Of a stretch of DNA of 64,000 nt, positions 59,081 through 64,000 are shown in pieces; position 1 is the stretch's first letter; each line of letters begins with the position of its first letter. The position numbers and the translations under genes were made by a program. The DNA is from Herbiconiux sp. Lineage in GTDB: Bacteria > Actinomycetota > Actinomycetes > Actinomycetales > Microbacteriaceae. The stretch spans positions 1 to 64,000 of the forward strand of contig NZ_JAHFUW010000003.1 of assembly GCF_023264855.1 (NCBI RefSeq). Reading direction: 5' to 3'. The notes beneath the pieces were generated by a model, which searched no databases, was not told where the DNA came from, and saw only the letters and a program-made list of their open reading frames with translations.

Positions 59081-59934
59081 CCGCAACGCTCACGCCCCGG
59101 CGCTCGTTCCGCGCGCTGGAACTCACCCGTCGTGGGCGGGTGCTGCGCTGGATCGGCCTCGGCCTCGTGGCCGTGATCGCCTTCTTCCCCTTCTACGCCA
59201 TGGTGGTGCTGAGCCTCAAGCCAAGCGCCGCCGTCGACTTCCCGGCCAGCCTGCTGCCGGTGGGGCTCTCCACCGAGGCCTACGAGCAGGTGCTCGGCGG
59301 GCAGGATGTTCTGCGCTGGGTCGGCAACACGCTGCTGTACTCCCTGGTGTCGGTCGTGGCGGTTCTGCTGCTCGCCGCATTCGCCGGCTACGCCTTCGCC
59401 AAGAAGCGGTTCGCCGGCAAGGAGATCATGTTCTGGTCGTTCCTGGCGATGGTGATGGTGCCTTTTCATGTGACCCTCATCCCGACCTTCATCCTGATGG
59501 CGAAGATCGGCGGCGTCGACACCTACTGGGGCCTCATCCTGCCCACCCTCGCGAACGCGCAGGCCGTGTTCTTGATGCGGCAGTTCATCGAGGGGCTTCC
59601 GGACGAGCTCTTCGAGGCCGCGCGGATCGACGGCGCCGGCGAGTTGCGCATCTTCTTCACCATCGTGCTGCCGTTGTGCAAGCCGGTTCTGGCCACGCTC
59701 GGCATCTTCGTCTTCCTGTGGCACTGGAACGATTTCCTGTGGCCTCTGATCATCGGCAAATCGAGTGATCTGTGGACGTTGACGGTGGGCATCTCCTCGC
59801 TGCAGCAGCAGAACGTGCCGCTGTCGACCATGCTGGCCGGCTCGGTGGTGGCCCTCGTTCCCATCTTCTTCGCCTACCTGATCGCCCAGCGCTACGTGCA
59901 AGAGGGCGTCACCGGCACCGGAATCAAGGGCTGA
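59077..59934 (+). CDS. ABC sugar transporter permease 2
   Basis: 285 residues, MalG/UgpE type, with six helices. The EAA loop is FEAARIDGAGELRIFFTIVL. Start ATG overlaps the first permease stop by 4 bases. Together with the neighbouring permease and lipoprotein it forms a carbohydrate importer of the CUT1 class. Confidence 0.93.
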   Translation: MTATLTPRRSFRALELTRRGRVLRWIGLGLVAVIAFFPFYAMVVLSLKPSAAVDFPASLLPVGLSTEAYEQVLGGQDVLRWVGNTLLYSLVSVVAVLLLAAFAGYAFAKKRFAGKEIMFWSFLAMVMVPFHVTLIPTFILMAKIGGVDTYWGLILPTLANAQAVFLMRQFIEGLPDELFEAARIDGAGELRIFFTIVLPLCKPVLATLGIFVFLWHWNDFLWPLIIGKSSDLWTLTVGISSLQQQNVPLSTMLAGSVVALVPIFFAYLIAQRYVQEGVTGTGIKG

Positions 59935-59981
59935 TCAGGCCCCACCCACGTCGTCGGCCGCGGCCGGCGGAAAGGATCTCC

Positions 59982-61004
59982 ATGTTCTCCTCCACCCTCC
60001 AGCTCGAGGATGCGCTCACCGCTCCCGGCGCGGCTCTCGTCGATGAGCTCTCCCGCGGCTCGGGCGACCTCGCCATCCTCGGCGCGGGCGGCAAGATGGG
60101 TCCGAGCCTGGCCGTGCTGGCCCGGCGGGCTCTCGACGAGGCCGGCCGGGTGACGGATGCCGTCTACGCGGTGTCGCGCTTCTCCGACCCGGCCTCGCGG
60201 GACTCCCTGGATGCGGCCGGCGTGCGCACCGTCGCCTTCGACCTGCTGGGCGACGAGTCGCTCGACGTGCTTCCGGACGCCGCCTCGGTGGTGTTCATGG
60301 TCGGCGCCAAGTTCGGCGCCGCCACCAACTCGTCCTGGGCCTGGGAGGTGAACGCGGCCCTGCCCGACCGGGTCGCCCGCCGGTATCGCAGCAGCCGCAT
60401 CGCCGTGCTCTCGACCGGCAACGTGTATCCGTTCGTCTCGGCGGCCGCGGGCGGCTCGGTCGAGACCGATGCCGTGGCTCCGGTCGGCGAATACGCGATG
60501 AGCTGCCTCGGCCGGGAGCGCGTGTTCGAGTTCGGCGCCGTCACGCGCGGCACTCCGGTGAGCGTGGTTCGGCTGAACTACGCCACCGACCTGCGCTACG
60601 GCGTGCTCGCCGACATCGGCCAGACCGTGCTGGCCGGCGAGCCCGTCTCGCGGGCGACCGGCGCGCTCAACGTGGTGTGGCAGGGCTACGCCAACGAGGT
60701 GGTGCTGCGTTCGCTGGGCCACGCCAGCGACTCGGTGTTCACCCTCAACCTCACCGGGCCCGAGACGCTCACCGTCACCCGTGTGGCCGAGCGCTTCGGC
60801 GAGCTCTTCGACCGGGAGGTCGCGTTCTCGGATGAGGCGGGCTCCACGGCCTTGCTGAACGACGCCGGGCTGTGCTTCTCGTTGTTCGGCTATCCGACGG
60901 TGCCGGCCGGCACCCTCGTGGAGTGGCAGGCGGCGTGGCTGCGCGATGGTCTTCCCCTGCTCGGCAAGCCCACCAAGTGGGCCGTGCGCGACGGGCGGTT
61001 CTGA
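59982..61004 (+). CDS. NAD-dependent epimerase/dehydratase-like protein
   Basis: 340 residues. DLAILGAGGKMGPSLAVLA is a Rossmann nucleotide loop; STGNVYPFVS and GEYAMSCLGRERVFE occupy the active-site positions, and RLNYATDLRYGVLADIG plus FTLNLTGPETLTVTRVAERF follow extended-SDR order. The usual YxxxK reads YAMSC, so the Lys is replaced by Cys. Start after GAAAGGAT; the DapA-type gene overlaps its stop (TGATG). Likely acts on an activated or free sugar; substrate unknown. Confidence 0.8.
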   Translation: MFSSTLQLEDALTAPGAALVDELSRGSGDLAILGAGGKMGPSLAVLARRALDEAGRVTDAVYAVSRFSDPASRDSLDAAGVRTVAFDLLGDESLDVLPDAASVVFMVGAKFGAATNSSWAWEVNAALPDRVARRYRSSRIAVLSTGNVYPFVSAAAGGSVETDAVAPVGEYAMSCLGRERVFEFGAVTRGTPVSVVRLNYATDLRYGVLADIGQTVLAGEPVSRATGALNVVWQGYANEVVLRSLGHASDSVFTLNLTGPETLTVTRVAERFGELFDREVAFSDEAGSTALLNDAGLCFSLFGYPTVPAGTLVEWQAAWLRDGLPLLGKPTKWAVRDGRF

Positions 61005-62050
61005 TGCAGCCCGAGCTCGCCGCCCTGCTCGCGGCGGGAACCGTCATCCCGGCGCATCCGCTCGCTCTCACGGCCGAACGCCGGCTCGACGAACGCCGTC
61101 AACGGGCACTCACGCGGTACTACGCCGCGGCCGGTGCCGGGGGAGTGGCGGTGGCGGTGCACACGACCCAGTTCGAGATCCGCGAGCCGCGCCACGGCCT
61201 GTTCGAGCCCGTGCTGGCGCTGGCAGCCGAGGTGATCGACCGCGAGGCCGGGCGGCCGATGCTGAAGATCGCCGGGGCCACCGGGCCGCTCGCCCAGGCG
61301 GTGGCCGAGGCGGAGACGGCGGCCGGGCTCGGCTACGACGCGGTGCTGCTGAGCCCGCGCGTGGCGGGTGCGGACGAGGTCACGCTGATCGAGCGGTCGC
61401 GGGCGGTGGCCGAGGTGCTGCCGGTGGTGGGCTTCTATCTGCAGGAGGCAATCGGCGGGCCGATCCTGTCGCGGGATTTCTGGCAGCGCTTCGCGGAGAT
61501 CCCCGGGGTCGTGGCGGTGAAGGCGGCGCCGTTCGACCGGTACCGCACGCTCGAGCTGGTGCGCGGTGTGGCCTCGGCCGACCGAGGAGCGGAGGTGGCG
61601 TTGTACACCGGCAACGACGATGCGATCGTGGCCGATCTGCTGAGCGCGTTCCACGTCGACTCGCCGGCGGGCCCGGTGACCCGGCACATCGTGGGCGGGC
61701 TGCTCGGGCAGTGGGCCGTAGGCACCCGTGCGGCCGTCGAGGTGCACGGGCTGGCGATGCGAGCCCGTGGCGGTGACCATGCTGCCCGCGGCAGACTGCT
61801 CGACATGGCCACGGACGTCACGGACCTGAACGCTGCGGTGTTCGACCCCGCCCACGGGTTCGCGGGCGTGATCGCCGGCGTTCACGAGATGCTGCGTCAG
61901 CAGGGGCTGCTCGAGGGCGTCTGGTGCCTCGATCCCGAGGAGACGCTCTCGCCCGGGCAGTCGGCCGAGATCGCGCGGGTGAGGGCCGCGTATCCGGAGC
62001 TGAGCGACGACGCCTTCGTCGCGGAGCATCGGGACGAGTGGCTGCGGTGA
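61004..62050 (+). CDS. DapA-family (dihydrodipicolinate synthase-like) aldolase
   Basis: 348 residues. The Schiff-base Lys is in PGVVAVKAAPFDRYRTLELV; the barrel starts ALTAERRLDERRQRALTRYY and includes AGAGGVAVAVHTTQFEIR. The YxxxG elements of true DapA are not obvious, so a 2-keto-3-deoxy sugar-acid aldolase or related lyase is more likely here. It overlaps both neighbours (TGATG and GTGA). Confidence 0.85.
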   Translation: MQPELAALLAAGTVIPAHPLALTAERRLDERRQRALTRYYAAAGAGGVAVAVHTTQFEIREPRHGLFEPVLALAAEVIDREAGRPMLKIAGATGPLAQAVAEAETAAGLGYDAVLLSPRVAGADEVTLIERSRAVAEVLPVVGFYLQEAIGGPILSRDFWQRFAEIPGVVAVKAAPFDRYRTLELVRGVASADRGAEVALYTGNDDAIVADLLSAFHVDSPAGPVTRHIVGGLLGQWAVGTRAAVEVHGLAMRARGGDHAARGRLLDMATDVTDLNAAVFDPAHGFAGVIAGVHEMLRQQGLLEGVWCLDPEETLSPGQSAEIARVRAAYPELSDDAFVAEHRDEWLR

Positions 62051-63093
62051 GCGTGGGTGGGCCCCGCGGCAGCGGCGGCGGGCCGGGCGGCGGCAGCGTC
62101 GGCGGGCCCGCGGTGCTGGCGATCGTGGCCCCGGCACTTCGGGAAGCGCTGTTCGACGCCGAGTCGGAGGCTCTGCTGCACGGTGCGGGGAGCGTGCTGT
62201 TCGCCGAGACGCTCGAGGAGGGTCTGCGGCGGGCGCCCGAGGGCGTGGCCGTGCTGATCACGAGCTGGGGGATGCCGTTGTTGACGGCACCCCTGCTCGA
62301 CCGTTTGCCGCACCTGCGTCTGGTGGCGCACATCGGCGCCAGCGTGAAGCCGTTCGCCACCCCCGAGCTGTTCGCCCGCGGCGTGCGGATCACCCAGGCC
62401 GGCGCGGCCATGGCGCCGCCGGTCGCCGAGGTGTCTCTCGCCTTCACCCTGGCGCTGCTGCACCGGCTGCCGCGCTTCGATCACGCCCTGCACGCGGGAG
62501 CGGAGTGGGCCGACGCCGAGACACAGTCGCCGCGGCACGAGCTCGCCGGCTCGGTCGTGGGCGTGGTCGGCGCCTCGCGCACCGGCCGCGCCTACATCGC
62601 GATGGTGCGGGCGCTCGGTGCGCGGGTGCTGCTGAGCGATCCGACCATCGATGCCGCGGAGGCCGCTGCGCTCGGTGCGACGCTCGTACCGCTGGATGAC
62701 CTGCTCGCCGGCTCGCGCATCCTGGCCCTGCACGCCCCGAGCCTGCCGGGGACGCTCCGGATGATCGGAGCACGCGAGCTCGCCCTGCTGCCTGACGGCG
62801 CGGGGCTGGTCAACACCGCGCGCTCGTGGCTGGTCGACGAGGGCGCACTGGTGGCCGAGCTCGCGAGCGGGCGGATCGACGCCGCGCTGGACGTGTTCGA
62901 CGAGGAGCCCCTGCCGGTCGGGCATCCGCTGCGGAGCCTCCCGAACGTTCTCCTGGTGCCTCACCAGGCGGCCGGGACGGTCGAGGGCCGCCGGCGCCAG
63001 GGTGCACTGGTGGCATCGGAGGTGGCGGCGTTCCGCGCCGGTCGACCGCTCGCCCACGAGGTGCACGAGCGCGACCTGGAGACCATGGCGTGA
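62047..63093 (+). CDS. D-2-hydroxyacid dehydrogenase-family protein
   Basis: 348 residues from GTG at 62047, with a Gly-rich N-terminal tail of about 20 residues. GSVVGVVGASRTGRAYIAMV is the NAD fold (a variant of GxGxxG), then LHAPSLPGTLRMIGARELAL, NTARSWLVDEGALVAELASG and DVFDEEPLPVGHPLRSLPNV with the Arg, Glu and His catalytic positions. It reduces or oxidises a 2-keto/2-hydroxy acid. Coupled to both neighbours by 4-base overlaps. Confidence 0.87.
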   Translation: MSVGGPRGSGGGPGGGSVGGPAVLAIVAPALREALFDAESEALLHGAGSVLFAETLEEGLRRAPEGVAVLITSWGMPLLTAPLLDRLPHLRLVAHIGASVKPFATPELFARGVRITQAGAAMAPPVAEVSLAFTLALLHRLPRFDHALHAGAEWADAETQSPRHELAGSVVGVVGASRTGRAYIAMVRALGARVLLSDPTIDAAEAAALGATLVPLDDLLAGSRILALHAPSLPGTLRMIGARELALLPDGAGLVNTARSWLVDEGALVAELASGRIDAALDVFDEEPLPVGHPLRSLPNVLLVPHQAAGTVEGRRRQGALVASEVAAFRAGRPLAHEVHERDLETMA

Positions 63094-64000
63094 GCGCCGG
63101 TGGGCGTGCGATGCGGGCCGTACTCGCCGGAGCGGCGCACCATCACGCCGTGAGTGACGCGCGAGAGCTCGCGGCGCGCGGAGTCGACCTCGTAGGTGTG
63201 TGGGACGTCGATGATCCGCAGCGCCGCGACGCGCTCGCCGCCGAACTCGGAGTGCCCGTGGCCACCCGGCTCGAGGCGCTCTTCGACCGTGAGCACGAGC
63301 TGGTGATCGGCACGGTGCGCACGCCGCGCGTTCCGCAGCTGGTGCGGGCGGTGCCGGCCGCATCCTTCCTCTTCCTCAACAAGACGATCGCAGCGGGGGA
63401 GCGCGCATTCCGCGCCCTCGAAGCCGAGTGGCGCCCCGAGCGGATGGCCACGGCCTCGGTGCTTCGGTTCGCGCCGGCGGTCCGCGAGCTCGCCGAGCGG
63501 GTGCGCCTGTCGGGGGCGGTCGTGCAGTCGGTATCGGCCACCGCGCGACATGACATCGCCGCGTTCCTCACTCCGGAGCGGGCCTGGCAGGATTCGCCGT
63601 CCGGGGCCGGAGGCACCCTGGTGAATGTGGGCGTGCACGCCTGGGAACTCGTCGCCGCGGTGCTCGGCGACGACCCGGTATCGATCACCTCGGCGAGCCT
63701 GTGGCCCGATCCGCGCGGTTCCCTCTCGGAGGGCGGAGGTCGCGCGACCGCCGTGACGGAGAACGGTGTGCGGGTGGCCGTCGACGTCTCGGGCGCGCCC
63801 GCTCCCGATCGTTACACCGTGTCGGTGCGCACGGCCGTGGGCCATCACGAGGTGGTGCTCGACGCCGAGGCACCCGGCGCCGATCTCGGTTTCGGGGCCG
63901 TGATGGATGCCGTGCTCGCGTGGGTGTGCGGTGGCCCGCATCCGGCATCCTGGCCGCTGACCCGCGTGGTCTACGACGCCGCGCTGAGTGCTGCCGCCGT
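63090..64000 (+). CDS. Gfo/Idh/MocA-like oxidoreductase, cut by the window end
   Basis: A GTG at 63090 (GTGA overlap) or ATG at 63111 opens a frame that stays open to the right edge, about 303 codons. MRAVLAGAAHHHAVSDAREL and DLVGVWDVDDPQRRDALAAE form the nucleotide fold, and FLFLNKTIAAGERAFRALEA stands where the EKP motif is usual (NKT here). GTLVNVGVHAWELVAAVLGD matches the substrate domain. Last visible gene of the sugar-acid cluster. Confidence 0.82.
   Translation, partial: MSAGGRAMRAVLAGAAHHHAVSDARELAARGVDLVGVWDVDDPQRRDALAAELGVPVATRLEALFDREHELVIGTVRTPRVPQLVRAVPAASFLFLNKTIAAGERAFRALEAEWRPERMATASVLRFAPAVRELAERVRLSGAVVQSVSATARHDIAAFLTPERAWQDSPSGAGGTLVNVGVHAWELVAAVLGDDPVSITSASLWPDPRGSLSEGGGRATAVTENGVRVAVDVSGAPAPDRYTVSVRTAVGHHEVVLDAEAPGADLGFGAVMDAVLAWVCGGPHPASWPLTRVVYDAALSAAA

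Noticed and set aside
58088-59934. Loss of the ABC ATPase as a broken importer
   Set aside because: Actinobacterial CUT1 importers often share one ATPase encoded elsewhere, so its absence is normal.

Overview
This window comes from a high-GC Gram-positive, most likely a soil or plant-associated actinobacterium of the Microbacteriaceae type. That is inferred from the GC-rich codon use, frequent GTG/TTG starts, overlapping operons, Tat and lipoprotein signals, and PPOX/F420-like and MHS/Bcr transporters. No rRNA, tRNA, CRISPR array or complete insertion sequence was seen.

Region 1 (1-7243) is an accessory island, visibly less GC-rich than the rest. Its main content is a compact five-gene operon on the minus strand, read from 6420 down to 2927. 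It encodes a tandem ubiquitin-like protein, a cysteine-free E2-like protein, a JAB/JAMM-E1 (ThiF) fusion, a small DUF6527-like cysteine/histidine protein and a ClpP/SDH-type serine protease. All four junctions overlap. A ribbon-helix-helix regulator is divergently transcribed (6521-6724) across a promoter region with repeats. This is a bacterial ubiquitin-like conjugation pathway of the multi-ubiquitin class, close to what I recall as the 'Bub' pathway. Downstream on the same strand lie a GHKL-ATPase gene broken by a one-base frameshift and an unidentified partner gene that runs off the left edge. The island is bordered by relics of an epoxide hydrolase gene and of a DUF4143-type ATPase.

Region 2 (7244-29454) is mostly stand-alone or two-gene units. 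It holds MFS transporters, an ECF sigma factor with a membrane-anchored partner, three small secreted proteins sharing one Tat-like leader, two related lipoproteins plus a relic, an intact epoxide hydrolase, a cupin, an aldo/keto reductase, two SnoaL-like proteins and a secreted trypsin-like protease. It also contains a MerR regulon (20310-24325) with two paralogous MerR regulators and four MerR-type promoter/operator elements.

Region 3 (29485-37084) is a LysR regulator divergent from an acyl-CoA operon: a double CaiB/BaiF CoA-transferase, crotonase, SCP2-type thiolase, DUF35 OB-fold protein and MFS importer. It looks like uptake, CoA activation and chain shortening of an unidentified carboxylic acid.

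Region 4 (37152-46449) is mixed: an ASCH-Gfo/Idh/MocA fusion, a Phd/ParE-like toxin-antitoxin pair, a PPOX protein with an alditol-oxidase-like flavoprotein, an NhaC antiporter, an HSL-type esterase, and an Lrp regulator beside a class III aminotransferase.

Region 5 (46623-64000) is a large sugar-acid catabolic locus around an IclR regulator. The leftward operon carries FAH-family hydrolase, SDR, amidohydrolase (lactonase-like), mandelate-racemase-family dehydratase and a GSA-type aminotransferase. This resembles the non-phosphorylating L-fucose/L-rhamnose type routes. The rightward genes encode a Tat-exported beta-helix protein, Gfo/Idh/MocA dehydrogenases, an ABC sugar importer without its own ATPase, an epimerase-like protein, a DapA-family aldolase and a D-2-hydroxyacid dehydrogenase. 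Palindromic IclR-like operators lie in the divergent region.
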